A stretch of DNA of 64,000 bases from Ktedonobacter sp. SOSP1-85 (GTDB taxonomy: Bacteria > Chloroflexota > Ktedonobacteria > Ktedonobacterales > Ktedonobacteraceae). Positions within the stretch are counted from its first letter, which is position 1; every line of letters starts with the position of its first letter. The stretch is taken from assembly GCF_016587415.1 (NCBI RefSeq), contig NZ_BNJI01000001.1, forward strand, positions 5,433,501-5,497,500, in the 5' to 3' direction. Below the pieces are notes generated by a model that was not told the origin of the DNA, did no database searches, and worked only from the letters and a program-made list of their open reading frames with translations. Shown here piece by piece: positions 25,810 to 34,800 of the stretch. The translations under genes and the position numbers were made by a program.

Positions 25810-26296
25810 TCACAGGCTGGGACTGCTGAGGGGGTCTTGCAGTTTATAGCCGTAGCCGGAGAGTTGCTGCGTTCCGTTGGTGATCCTGACTTGCTGAACA
25901 TCGAACCAGGGCCTTCCTGCTGCGGGGAGCGTTGCAAGGAGGGAGGGATGTTGCGCTGTGCCCGAATAGACGAAGACCTGAGCAGGGGCTGCGTCAGCCG
26001 CCGTGCACTGGAACAGGATCACCGCTTCTGGCTGACCATGGCCCGTGAGATCGCCAAAAACCGTTTTGCGGATGTAGTAGTGAACATGGTTCAGCTCTGC
26101 ACTGCCATTTCTGATTCTGACGGCAATCGGATGATCCGAATAGCAGGGAAAGGTATAGGTAAAATTGTTCCAATCGACCTGCTCTAACGAGGCAGGCGAT
26201 GTTGAGGTGGGTGCGAAGGGAACGCGCAGGGCTGCCGCAAGCTGCGAGGAACGAAAGGGTAAGGAGCATAAGAACAGCAATCAAAACGATGCGCAA
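25810..26296 (-). pseudogene. Probable secreted lipoprotein gene with a frameshift after the lipobox
   Basis: The main frame (to 26280) encodes a plausible soluble domain: VDWNNFTYTFPCYSDHPIAV, KTVFGDLTGHGQPEAVILFQ and WFDVQQVRITNGTQQLSGYG. A second frame starting at TTG 26296 encodes RIVLIAVLMLLTLSFLAACG, a perfect lipoprotein signal with LAAC lipobox. One base shift near 26235 would join the two. Either the gene has lost a base, or translation begins at the TTG at 26280, whose own N-terminus is only weakly signal-like. The domain family was not recognised. Bases 25610-25809 hold no gene. Confidence 0.55.
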
Positions 26297-26471
26297 ACAT
26301 GATCAAACGTGCGCTTGTTGCACACATTCGTATGCGTTGACAGAGAGACGATAGTATCGTATGATACACCCATCAAATAAGAAAGAATGTTCTACATCAG
26401 GGCATCTTCTGTTTCTGGCAAGAGAAGATGTTTTCCGCCTTTCGGGGTGGTGTTGAAAGAGAAGGGGTTTC

Positions 26472-27722
26472 ATGCTCCTCTGCAAAAAGATCAAGCTTGA
26501 CCTTAGCGAGCAAGACACGGCCACCCTTGAGTTCATGCAAGGCAAATGCAGAGGCCTCTACAATTGGTGGGTCATGAGGCTCAGAGACGGAGAGACGTGG
26601 CGCTTCAACGCCTGCAAGAAAACGCTGGCCGAGAGTCGTGCCTATGATCCTGAACTCAATCAGGTGTATGGCAAGTTGCTTGCCGAAGTCTACTATCGCC
26701 TGGATGCAGCCATGAAAGCCTTCTTTCGTCGGGTCGCCAATGGGGAAACCCCAGGCTTTCCCCGCGTGCGACCTCGCCATGGCTTCTTTACCCTGTGTTA
26801 TCCGGCGATGTATCTCACGCGTGAGGGAAACACGCTCATCTTGCCCACAGGAGGCAAGGGCAAGCACAAACGCTTTCCTGCCATCCGTGCCGCACTCACG
26901 GAACTGCCTCCCGAAGGCTTTGGAGAGGTGGCCATCAGTCGCGATGGCAGGGGCAACTACTACGCCTCTTTCAGCTACCGACAGCCCGAGCAAGCCAAAC
27001 GCGATGGTGACACCGTGGCTTTCGATCTGGGCATCAAGACGCTGGCAACTGGGGTCACGCAAGAGGGTCGGATCTATCACATCGGTGGGTTCAAAGGCTC
27101 GCGTTGGTACAACAAACAGTTGGATCGGCTTCGCTCGAAACGCGGCACGTGCAAGAAGAAGTCGCGTCGGTATATCCACTTGAGCAAGGTGTACAAGCGC
27201 GTGTCGCAGAAGAAGCGCAACAAACAGCGCGATAGCCTGCACAAGGCGTCGCATCTCATCGCACGGCGATTGGTTGAGAGAACTGTCGTCGTGGGGGATC
27301 TCTCTCAACGGCAAATGGTCATGAAAGAGCATCAGGAGCGCAACAGGGCGCTCAATCGGGCAGTCTATAACGACTGGGGCTTGTCTGCCTTTGTCCAGAT
27401 GCTCACCTACAAATGCCAGCTGTATGGGAAAGAGCTTCAGTTCGTAGATGAGCGCAACACGTCCAAGCAGTGTAGTGGCTGTGGAAATCTGCACGCCATG
27501 CCCCTGTGGAAAAGAACGTATCAGTGCGCGGAATGTGGACTCAGCATGGATCGAGACGACAATAGCGCCGTCAACATCTTGATGAGGTTCCTTGCCCGGC
27601 GAGGGCCACACACTCGGCTTACCGAGTGCGGTGTGCTGCAGGCGACCCAAAGCGGCGTAGATGCCATGGAGGCATCCTGTGAGGGGCACGTGCAGCAATT
27701 GAGCCTGTTCGATGGTGTGTAA
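26472..27722 (+). CDS. tnpB: Solo IS607-type TnpB with altered RuvC-II motif
   Basis: This 416-residue protein is a diverged relative of the TnpBs in the two IS607 copies but has no tnpA before it. RuvC-I is VAFDLGIKTLATGVTQ, the zinc ribbon CSGCG and CAECG, and RuvC-III SMDRDDNSAVNILM. As in its relatives, RuvC-II reads TVVVGDLSQRQM with Gly in place of the usual Glu. HQERNRALNRAVYND follows, and the Glu of ERN is kept in all three copies. The start has AGAGAAGGGG upstream. The shared right end finishes at 27750. It would depend on a recombinase supplied in trans. Confidence 0.87.
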   Translation: MLLCKKIKLDLSEQDTATLEFMQGKCRGLYNWWVMRLRDGETWRFNACKKTLAESRAYDPELNQVYGKLLAEVYYRLDAAMKAFFRRVANGETPGFPRVRPRHGFFTLCYPAMYLTREGNTLILPTGGKGKHKRFPAIRAALTELPPEGFGEVAISRDGRGNYYASFSYRQPEQAKRDGDTVAFDLGIKTLATGVTQEGRIYHIGGFKGSRWYNKQLDRLRSKRGTCKKKSRRYIHLSKVYKRVSQKKRNKQRDSLHKASHLIARRLVERTVVVGDLSQRQMVMKEHQERNRALNRAVYNDWGLSAFVQMLTYKCQLYGKELQFVDERNTSKQCSGCGNLHAMPLWKRTYQCAECGLSMDRDDNSAVNILMRFLARRGPHTRLTECGVLQATQSGVDAMEASCEGHVQQLSLFDGV

Positions 27723-27750
27723 GCACCTTTGAGTAGGTTTAGAATGGCAG
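27632..27750 (+). ncRNA. Predicted TnpB omega RNA scaffold, solo copy
   Basis: Stems TGCTGCA/TGCAGCA (27634-27640 with 27691-27697), GATGCC/GGCATC (27660-27665 with 27671-27676) and GGTGT/GCACC (27714-27718 with 27723-27727) correspond to those of the IS607 copies. Compared with AGTGC/GCACT there, an A-U pair has become G-C, a compensatory change. A guide would start after 27750. Confidence 0.6.
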
Positions 27751-28123
27751 ACCAGTAGCAAGGAAGAAAAGAAATCTCGCTCTGAGCATCGTTTCGGCCT
27801 TTCTACCGGGGAATCACGGTCAACCCCAAGGAAATGAACGTTTCCGCTCCTTTGTGCTCTACTTGGGATCAATAGAGAGTCCCGATGTTCTGTCTCGCAC
27901 CAATAAAGGATAAAATGAACTGATCTGTAGAGCTCAAATCGGACCCTCCTTCCATTTCCAGCATAGTCCGCGCTTCAGTCATATCCTTAGTCCTCCCGTG
28001 ATATTTCATTGGTGAAGCGAAGCGGCGGAGGCGCCTCCGCCGCTTCGCTTCACCAAAACCGGCTGCATTGGCGACGCGACGTCACCTTGCGCGAAGATCA
28101 TTCCTAGAGCTTCGGTCAAGAAT
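27751..28123. other. Interval without a gene, containing a large palindrome
   Basis: No reading frame of gene quality. The palindrome at 28009-28056 is the only clear structure. Confidence 0.5.
28009..28056. repeat. 48-bp perfect palindrome without loop
   Basis: The arm at 28009-28032 (beginning TTGGTGAAGCGAAGCGGCGG and ending AGGC) is followed directly by its exact complement. It lies about 70 bases past the 3' end of the IS1182-type transposase gene. It may be a transcription terminator, a target for the element, or a replication/recombination site. No T-run follows. Confidence 0.75.
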
Positions 28124-29698
28124 TCAAGCTGCATCCTGAAGATCGGCTTGAAGCGACTGGGAGCGGGCCAGGACGTGCAGATTGTGGACAACGGCACACC
28201 TGCGTAAATCGAAGAGGTTCTTGCGCAGTCCGCGATACCGAGCGCGCCGTCCTTGCCATCGACCAACATGAGCAAGCGTATGCTCAACCGCGACCCGTTC
28301 GCGCAGTTGGGCTCGTCCTTGCGGAGTTTGTTGGCGCTCTCGTAACTCGATGAGCAAGGCTTCATCAGGGTGGATGCTGACACTGCGGCCCTTGGAGCTG
28401 GTGGTGCATTGGGCTTTCAGAGGGCACTCCGTACAAGCCTCTTTGGGAAAATGGACCACGCCACCAGGAACAAAGGGCATTTCCCTCTTGGCGGGACACT
28501 GGATGATCTGTCGTTCCCAATCCAGGGTGAAGGCTTGCTTGTGGAAGCGCTTGCCCTGGCGAATTGGCCAAGCTTTGCAATAGATTTCCAGGTCGCCGCC
28601 GCGCTCACGAACCAGATGGCTGCTCAAATACGCCCGGTCGATATGCAGTTCCTTCAAGGAAGCCGCCTGTTGAGCCAAATCTTCACTGATGGCTTCGGTC
28701 ACGCTGGCTTCGGGCACATTCGCTGAAGTAATACCCACTGCGCGGATGAGGCCGGTGTCCAGATCGTGGAGTACGTGCCGCTTGTACCCATCCACGCGCA
28801 CACTGCGGCTTTTGCGTCCGTGACGCATCTCGGAGTCTTCGACGCTGATACGTCGATCTTTCGCCACGCCTTTGATCAGGTTCGCACGCCCTTCCTCATC
28901 GACTCGCACATCCTGCTCCTTCACCTGCCGGGCGATTTCTAGAGATGGTTCTACCACTTCCATCTCATCTTGAGGCAGGGTCTGCACCCAGCTTTCTACC
29001 GCCTGCAACACGTTCAAAACCAAGCTTAATGTTTCTTCTCGCTGTCCAGGTTGATCCCAATCGCGATCGAGCGCCGCCTTCAAGCTTGATCCACAGATCA
29101 CTTCTGCTCCAGCCTCTTGTCCCACTTCAACCAGTTCCCTCTCCTGCTGATCGGCCACCAGACGCAAGACCTTTTTGAGTGCATGGCCGACCAAATTGTA
29201 CGTATCTTCGACTCGTCCCGCTCCCCACAACGGACTGCTATCCAATGCCGCACGTAAGGCTCGTGATCCGAACTCCTGATTTTGACTGGCAAGCTTGATG
29301 GTTCGCTCAATGAGTCGTCGATCCATCTGGGCGTTGATGAGGCGCTTCCGAAAAGCGACGAACGTTCCTTTGCTGAATGGTGCGTGATCAGTGTCCAAAC
29401 AGTCGAGCACCAATTGCCACCGTCGATCCATCAACGTTGCCTCAATGACCTCATCATCAGAAACACCCGTGTAGGCTTGCACAATGACTGCCAGCGCCAG
29501 TTGTGCTGGAGCAATGGGTGGCTGACCTCGTTTACTCGCCTGGTACAAACTCGCCAATTCCTGTTGGAACGCCTCCCCCAGAAGTTCGTGCCGATGGGCG
29601 CGAAGAAATACAAACAATTTTGCTCGTCGTATCCGTTTCACGATCTGCTCCTCTTGTTCGGAAAGCTCCACTGGAGGTTGCCATAGCGATGGCTGCAT
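28124..29698 (-). CDS. IS1182-family transposase
   Basis: The intact 524-residue protein begins MQPSLWQPPVELSEQEEQIV. It has the N-terminal IS1182/DUF772-like domain (QLALAVIVQAYTGVSDDEVI, then DRRWQLVLDCL) and a DDE core. LDSSPLWGAGRVEDTY holds the first Asp, and HIDRAYLSSHLV a further Asp. RERVAVEHTLAHVGRWQGRR contains the last Glu. A Cys-rich insert (CTECPLKAQC) is typical of the family. It should catalyse cut-and-paste transposition. The inverted terminal repeats could not be identified with certainty, so the element's limits are left open. Bases 29699-29892 show no gene. Confidence 0.88.
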   Translation of the reverse strand: MQPSLWQPPVELSEQEEQIVKRIRRAKLFVFLRAHRHELLGEAFQQELASLYQASKRGQPPIAPAQLALAVIVQAYTGVSDDEVIEATLMDRRWQLVLDCLDTDHAPFSKGTFVAFRKRLINAQMDRRLIERTIKLASQNQEFGSRALRAALDSSPLWGAGRVEDTYNLVGHALKKVLRLVADQQERELVEVGQEAGAEVICGSSLKAALDRDWDQPGQREETLSLVLNVLQAVESWVQTLPQDEMEVVEPSLEIARQVKEQDVRVDEEGRANLIKGVAKDRRISVEDSEMRHGRKSRSVRVDGYKRHVLHDLDTGLIRAVGITSANVPEASVTEAISEDLAQQAASLKELHIDRAYLSSHLVRERGGDLEIYCKAWPIRQGKRFHKQAFTLDWERQIIQCPAKREMPFVPGGVVHFPKEACTECPLKAQCTTSSKGRSVSIHPDEALLIELRERQQTPQGRAQLRERVAVEHTLAHVGRWQGRRARYRGLRKNLFDLRRCAVVHNLHVLARSQSLQADLQDAA

Positions 29699-29892
29699 CC
29701 AATTCTCCCTGATTCATATAATTACCTTCAAGGCTGTACCTCAACTGCTGATTCATGGTTTCTCTCCTCTTGCTTGGCCTCCCCCTGCTTTGAGGATCGA
29801 TCGAATGGGAAATGAGTGACTCAATCGCGAACCGACCAGGAGAGCGGGCCGGAGGGTGTTCCTTCATCGATCCGCTGCTCTTGGTCGCCATG

Positions 29893-30345
29893 TTATCGTG
29901 TGGCTTGAAACGTCGTTGTCTGGGGGGAAGTCTCTCCAGAGATGGCCTGCCTGCGGAGTCGGTAACGCTTCTCCATTGCCTGCACCAGAGCCATCGCTCC
30001 AATTCCCACCAGCAGATGAGCAATTCGGATCAGCCAATGCAGGTTTCCCGTCAGGATCAGCGTTTGTGTCATCCCAAAGGCTGGCATCAGGAGCGCGTAA
30101 CTGATACCTCCCACACCCAGCAAGCTGTTCCTGTGGGTCCACACAGTTATCCCTCCAAGGATGAGCAGGCCGATGGCTCCAATGGTGCCAAACAATTCGT
30201 GAATATTCGGAAAATCGATCCGGACTAGGAGAACCAGAAGCCAGCTCCACGAAAAGAGCAGAGCGATCCAGTAGAACAAGCCCAGCCCCATCGTAACCAT
30301 CAAGGCTATCCGAGCCATCAATGAAATGAGACGTACCGTTTTCAT
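29893..30345 (-). CDS. Four-segment membrane protein of unknown function
   Basis: ATG 30345 has GAGGAG five to six bases upstream. The 150-residue protein has four hydrophobic segments (IALMVTMGLGLFYWIALLFS, LFGTIGAIGLLILGGITVW, GVGGISYALLMPAFGMTQTL and LLVGIGAMALVQAM) and a basic C-terminal tail. No catalytic residues stand out. It begins 15 bases after the stop of the methyltransferase gene and must be co-transcribed with it, under the likely control of the divergent HxlR regulator. The family was not recognised. Confidence 0.75.
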   Translation of the reverse strand: MKTVRLISLMARIALMVTMGLGLFYWIALLFSWSWLLVLLVRIDFPNIHELFGTIGAIGLLILGGITVWTHRNSLLGVGGISYALLMPAFGMTQTLILTGNLHWLIRIAHLLVGIGAMALVQAMEKRYRLRRQAISGETSPQTTTFQATR

Positions 30346-30360
30346 AACATTCTCCTCGGA

Positions 30361-30987
30361 TTACAACACCCTTCGCAGGACGAAGCGTTGATACAGGGCA
30401 AACGGCAGGAAGCCTGTGCGTAGCAACTGGTGCTCAAGCAGTGTTCCGACGAAAGATGTGAGGGCCTGAGCTTTCTCTACCTCCTGCCTTTTGACAAAGC
30501 GAAAATCGTAGATCCAGAGTTTTCCGCCTGGTCGCAACACGCGATAGAGTTCTTGCAACGGTTGCTCCAGATCATGCCAGTGGTGCATGCTGATGGTTGA
30601 GACAATCAGGTCAAACGAACGATCTGGATAGGGCAGATGCACAACATCACCGATGTCGAATTGGACCCGTTCTTCTAGTTGTTCACGTCTAGCATGCTCG
30701 CGCGCCAGGTGAATCATGTTCTCCGAAAGATCAATCCCATACACCTCAAGCTGCGGAAAATGGTGCGCGATCTTCCTGACTAACGTTCCCGGCCCCGTTC
30801 CCACGTCCAGTACTCTTCCCGCACCAGGCTGAAGCGTATGGAGATCTTCGATGACTCGTTGATACAGTCGCCTGGTCAGTCGTACCATCGTCAGGTCATA
30901 AATATGACTGCCTTTACCCGTAAACAAAAAATTGAAGTGCGAGAGGTGTCTGGCCTTTGCCTGTCCTCTCATTCTGTGGCTGTGCAT
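30361..30987 (-). CDS. Class I SAM-dependent methyltransferase
   Basis: The start at 30987 (MHSHRMRGQAKARH) has AAGGAG eight bases upstream; an upstream extension to 31101 lacks one. The 208-residue protein has SAM-binding motif I in GRVLDVGTGPGTLVRKIAHH, an acidic motif II end in VYGIDLSENMIHLA, and post-motif FDIGDVVHLPYPDRSFDLIV. MHHWHDLEQPLQELYRVLRP completes a UbiE/COQ5-like pattern. It acts in the cytoplasm on an unknown small molecule. It forms an operon with the following membrane protein and faces an HxlR-type regulator across a 160-base divergent promoter region, so it is probably inducible. Confidence 0.87.
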   Translation of the reverse strand: MHSHRMRGQAKARHLSHFNFLFTGKGSHIYDLTMVRLTRRLYQRVIEDLHTLQPGAGRVLDVGTGPGTLVRKIAHHFPQLEVYGIDLSENMIHLAREHARREQLEERVQFDIGDVVHLPYPDRSFDLIVSTISMHHWHDLEQPLQELYRVLRPGGKLWIYDFRFVKRQEVEKAQALTSFVGTLLEHQLLRTGFLPFALYQRFVLRRVL

Positions 30988-31056
30988 ATGTTTTCTCCTT
31001 GCAACAAACATCGTGAAAAACGCGTTTCCATACTTGCTATCTTCCCATCTCACTCT

Positions 31057-31071
31057 GTACAATGACTGTAC
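31057..31071. promoter_or_regulatory. Candidate operator in the methyltransferase/HxlR divergent region
   Basis: GTACA-ATGAC-TGTAC is a perfect 5-5-5 inverted repeat placed between the two divergent genes, 70 bases from the methyltransferase start and 79 from the HxlR start. HxlR-family dimers bind such short dyads. Confidence 0.45.
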
Positions 31072-31149
31072 CTGATAGAGAGAGCTGAAACAAGTACGCA
31101 AAAAAATTTGACAAAGGAAGCGCAGATTTTCTGAGACGGAGTAACACGT

Positions 31150-31479
31150 ATGCTACAACGCATGACTCAACAAACGAAGGCGACGAAATGTCCCGCTGGA
31201 ATATTCTCCGTTGGGGGGCGATTGAAATTGCAGATTGGCTATCATTTGCTCAGCGGGACCAAGCGCTTTGGCGAATTGCAGCGCCTTCTTCCTGAGACCA
31301 GTCGGCAAATGCTTACCATCCACTTACGAGAATTAGAGCAATTGGGCTTGATTTATCGAGAGGAATATGCACAAGTCCCCCCAAAGGTCGAATATTCGCT
31401 GACGGAACAGGGATGGAGTTTAGAGCCCATGCTTCGCCAGTTCAATGTATGGGGAGAGCAAATAGGTCTCGCTTTTTAA
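31150..31479 (+). CDS. HxlR-family winged-helix regulator
   Basis: The 109-residue protein starts at ATG 31150 with GGAG about nine bases upstream. It shows the HxlR pattern: a single N-terminal Cys (KCPAGIFSV), GTKRFGELQRLLPETSRQML, LTIHLRELEQLGLIYREEY and the wing PPKVEYSLTEQGWSLEPMLR. The usual WxxLIL near the start is replaced by GGRLKLQIGYHLL. HxlR regulators often sense reactive electrophiles or oxidants through that Cys. It probably represses or activates the divergent methyltransferase operon. Bases 31480-31612 hold no gene. Confidence 0.88.
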   Translation: MLQRMTQQTKATKCPAGIFSVGGRLKLQIGYHLLSGTKRFGELQRLLPETSRQMLTIHLRELEQLGLIYREEYAQVPPKVEYSLTEQGWSLEPMLRQFNVWGEQIGLAF

Positions 31480-31616
31480 GGAGAGGAGCTGAGGCAGAAG
31501 CGCTCAGAAAACCGACAGACTGCGTAAAGAAGAGCACTCTTTGCTGTCGTCGAGTTTGTGAGAGCCCTTCTTTCCTCGGCTTTTCTCTCTGTGACATTAC
31601 TTGACCGAAGCTCTAG

Positions 31617-33284
31617 TATTACAACGAGACTTTGTGGGATATACTGAAAGGAGAGAGGTCTGTACCTGGAGGTGAAACCGAATGTCTCTCATGGTCGATA
31701 TAACCGCCGAGCAGCCGCCTCTTCCAGGTCGACTGGCAGTGCAGGACTTGACCTCAGAAGAGGTAGCTTCCCTGGCCGAAGAACTACTGGCTTATCATCA
31801 GCACTTCGCCCCGTTGTTGTATCGGCGCGAACAGCGGGAATGGGCGGAGATCTATGTGCGCGGACTGCTCACGGCGGATGTGCCCCGCAAAAATGTCGAA
31901 GCGATGGCCTTGCGTCTGTTGGGAGTGGGACCACATGCGGATCGGCAAGTGCGTGCCCTCCAGCAGTTCATTGGGGAAGGCAAGTGGGATGATGACGCGC
32001 TGCTGGCCGAACATCAGCGCCTGGTGAACGAGACGCTTGGCGAAGAGGATGGAGTCCTGATCGTGGATGGCTCGGACTTTCCCAAACATGGGAATCACTC
32101 AGCCGGTGTGGCGCCTCAATGGTGCGGCCACACCGGCAAAAAGGACAACTGCCAGGCCGGCATCTTCGTGGGCTATGCCAGTCGCAAGGGAGCCACATTA
32201 CTTGACCGGCGGCTCTATCTGCCAGAATCCTGGTTCGCTGAGGATCATCAAACGCGGTGGCAGGATTGCCAGATTCCCGATGAGATCGTCTTTCAGACAA
32301 AGCATGAGTTAGCGGCGCAGCTGGTCGAGGGCATCATGGCTTCGGGTCGTCTCCAAGCCCAGTGGGTCGTCTGCGACGAAGGATATGGCGACTCCCCTGC
32401 TTTCCTGCAACGGCTGGATGCGGCGGGATTGTGGTATCTAGCCGAGGTGCCGCGAGATACCAAGGTCTGGCCACTGCTGGAAACCGACGGGCAGACGGAG
32501 CGCGCGCGCCCGCACAGCTGGTTTCGGTCCCAGATCCCCTCGCGCAAGGGGCCAGTTCCTCGGCGTGAGCGGCTGCATCCCAGCAGTCCAGCCAAAGTGC
32601 CCTTAGAGGACCTGGCCAAGCAGTGGCCTGCTTCTCGTTGGCAGCGCTACCGTCTGTTGGAGGGGCACAAAGGCCCGCTGGTCGCTGATTTTCTCGTGCT
32701 GCGCGCTATCCTGCCACTTGATCGGCTGCCAGGCCCTCAGGTCTGGGTGGTGATCCGACGCAAAGTCAGCGGTTTTGCAGAAGAGCCGGAATGGAAATTT
32801 TACTTGAGCAACGCTCCGCTGGAGACACCGCTTGCCACGTTTGTGCGGGTGAGCGGGATGCGCTGGCCCATCGAGACCTGTTTTACCGAATGCAAGGGGG
32901 AATTGGGCATGGACCACTACGAGCTGCGGTTCTGGCGCGGGTGGCACCATCACATGACTATGGTCATTCTCGCTCATCATTTCCTGGTTCGTTGGCAACA
33001 ACGCCTCAACCAGAGAGAGGGGGATCTTGCGCCCAACAACGACACGCCCCTTGCCCACGCCAGGTGAGGTGCCCAGCTTGGACGCGCATGCCTCTCTGCC
33101 ACTGAGCATCGCCCAGGTACGCTTGCTCTTGCAGGTTGCCTTGCCCCAACCCGTACTGGATCTGCCTGCAGCCCTGGCGTTGATCGCGTATCAGCAACGC
33201 CACAACTACGCCGCCTATTGCTCTCATCGCAAGCGGCTTCTTGCCCAATTGCAGGGGCTGCGTTGGTAAAGTCTCGTTGTAATA
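31617..33284 (+). mobile_element. IS701-family element with 17-bp terminal inverted repeats and CTAG target duplication
   Basis: TATTACAACGAGACTTT at 31617-31633 is repeated exactly inverted at 33268-33284. CTAG flanks both ends (31613-31616 and 33285-33288), which fits the four-base YTAR duplication known for IS701 elements. The element is 1668 bp and holds one transposase gene with a frameshift. Its right side borders a dispersed repeat that recurs near 41918. Confidence 0.85.
31682..33269 (+). pseudogene. IS701-family transposase with C-terminal frameshift
   Basis: The main frame (31682-33067, 461 codons) has the DDE_5 pattern of IS701: GVLIVDGSDFPKHGNHSAGV (first Asp), QWVVCDEGYGDSPAFLQRL (second Asp) and MRWPIETCFTECKGELGMDH (Glu). 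It ends in an atypical tail. The neighbouring frame continues the family's usual C-terminus (LPLSIAQVRLLLQVALPQPV, then ALALIAYQQRHNYAAYCSHR) to a TAA at 33267-33269. One indel between 33027 and 33067 explains both. The catalytic core is intact, so residual activity is conceivable, but the copy is probably dead. Confidence 0.75.
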
Positions 33285-33294
33285 CTAGGTGCGC

Positions 33295-33556
33295 ACCGCT
33301 GGCGTCCGTCGGTTTTGCTGTCAACGATGCGTTGCGCCAAAAAAGGAAAATGCTCTCATGAGTGTCTAGAAGCGACCTGAGAGCATCATCATCATAAAAG
33401 AGGTGCTGGTGGAGAGATTCGTGGACGCCTCCCCGCTCTTATTCGCTGTTGTACTCCAGGGCGCTTCCCATGCGGCGTGAGAGGAATCATTGCTTGTCGG
33501 CGGACATCGTAATCCGCTGGCGTCCGGCGGCTTTGCCGTCAAATTTGGTGAGGTAT
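33295..33556. repeat. Dispersed intergenic repeat, copy 1
   Basis: About 260 bases closely resemble 41918-42186. Shared blocks include CGGTTTTGCTGTCAACGATG, GTGTCTAGAAGCGACCTGAG, GCATCATCATCATAAA and GCGGCGTGAGAGGAATC. The IS701 element lies immediately to its left. No intact gene is seen in it; a short minus-strand frame (SLHQHLFYDDDALRSLLDTH) is partly conserved. Confidence 0.7.
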
Positions 33557-33647
33557 ACTCTCTCCCGAGTTTCCAATGTTAAATGTGTAGAAAAGTCAGG
33601 CATTCATGTGTGGGGTTTCTGACTGAGAGGTAACAGGTTGAGGGGCT

Positions 33648-34628
33648 TTATGTTTCCCAAGTAGATGGTAGCATTAGAAGCTGCTCTTCTATCTCCTGCC
33701 ATACGCTCTCCTGGGCCTCTTGAAACGTTATGAAGCTTTTTGCTGCTGTTGCTGCCGCTATTTTTTGCGTGATGCGCTCTCCTACGTGGCGAAAATATGG
33801 CCTTTGTATCGTATAATGCGGCATGATATCCAGTTTGATATTGTTAAAATCAAAAAAATCCTCTGGCTCAAAGAGCAACGACATCAGATTGGCGTAATGT
33901 TCAACCGCGGCTAAGTGATTCCTGGTAAAATACTGAGGCTGGGTGCTTGAAATAAGCAAGCACCCAGCTATCTTTTCCTTGTGCGTGAGAGGATGCGCTA
34001 CCGCACTTTGTTCATGTTCTGTCCAGTGTGTAAACGTGTACGGATCTTCGCGACTTTGAACCGCGGTCAGGCGACCGTACATAACGGCCGTGCCAGCAAG
34101 AGACTCGGCCCCCAGGAAGATCGTTTCCTGTTCGAGGTTGCTATTCCAGGGAGGTGTTCCTTTCCCGTTAATTTGACGCAGGCTCCGAACCCTGGTTCCT
34201 TGAAGGGGCCGCACACAGCGCATAATGGTTACCGCCATCCCCAGGCGGTCTGGATCAAGGTGTTCGATGATTTGTTGTAAAATGAGTTCATACATTACAA
34301 ACGAAAACAATGCTTTAGGGGTATTCGCGTAAGCACTCAGGACACGTGTATAAAATGCAGATGGCGGATCTGGTGGTCTGCTCGTTGTCATTGCATTCTC
34401 CTGAGAGAAACTCGGGAAATCTGCGATGATCAATTGAGCAAATGCCTTATGGGAGTGGCGCGGGATCGCTCCGAGCAAGAGGCGTATATTTTCGTGACGA
34501 GGTTTTGAATCTTTATTCACCCAACGTAGAAGAGTGATAGGATTGATACCAACCTCTTGAGCGATGCGTTGTCTTTCTTGAGGATCCTTAATAATTTCTC
34601 CCAGGAGTTCTTGCCATGTACGATACAC
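33648..34628 (-). CDS. Transcriptional regulator with N-terminal HTH and GAF-like domain
   Basis: GTG 34628 is the start, with GGGAG six bases upstream. The first 70 residues of the 326 are a lambda-repressor-type helix-turn-helix (RQRIAQEVGINPITLLRWVN). Residues 95-270 resemble a GAF-type sensor: LILQQIIEHLDPDRLGMAVT, ESLAGTAVMYGRLTAVQSRE and LTHKEKIAGCLLISSTQPQY fit the core strands. The C-terminal region is helical (ITQKIAAATAAKSFITFQEA). It should be a cytoplasmic one-component regulator with an unknown ligand. It is monocistronic and flanked by a repeat and a broken TnpB element. Confidence 0.7.
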   Translation of the reverse strand: MYRTWQELLGEIIKDPQERQRIAQEVGINPITLLRWVNKDSKPRHENIRLLLGAIPRHSHKAFAQLIIADFPSFSQENAMTTSRPPDPPSAFYTRVLSAYANTPKALFSFVMYELILQQIIEHLDPDRLGMAVTIMRCVRPLQGTRVRSLRQINGKGTPPWNSNLEQETIFLGAESLAGTAVMYGRLTAVQSREDPYTFTHWTEHEQSAVAHPLTHKEKIAGCLLISSTQPQYFTRNHLAAVEHYANLMSLLFEPEDFFDFNNIKLDIMPHYTIQRPYFRHVGERITQKIAAATAAKSFITFQEAQESVWQEIEEQLLMLPSTWET

Positions 34629-34759
34629 ATTTATCTCCCATATTTCCTACCCGGCCAATTTAGCACGTTTCTACTCCCTACTGCGCTATGTTAGCACCTC
34701 ATGTTAAAAATATCAACACCTTGAAGCAGGAGTCTCCTGCCTGAAGGCCCGACTTTTAT

Positions 34760-34800
34760 CGGTTTCAATACCCCATGCATACATGCAGGGCTTGTCCCTA
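34760..34800 (-). repeat. Right-end hairpin of the broken tnpB element
   Basis: On the minus strand CAAGCCCTGCATGTATGCAT followed by GGGG forms a bulged hairpin. It is nearly identical to the right end of the element at 3336-3356, so both are one IS200/IS605-type family. Confidence 0.6.

Noticed and set aside
24827..25813. 328-codon minus-strand frame
   Set aside because: Antisense to the response regulator, whose phosphorylation Asp and helix-turn-helix are intact.
25684..26187. 167-codon plus-strand frame
   Set aside because: The opposite strand encodes a more protein-like sequence with an adjacent lipoprotein signal.
26397..27872. 491-codon minus-strand frame
   Set aside because: Antisense to the solo TnpB; it recurs antisense to the other TnpB copies only because their DNA is similar.
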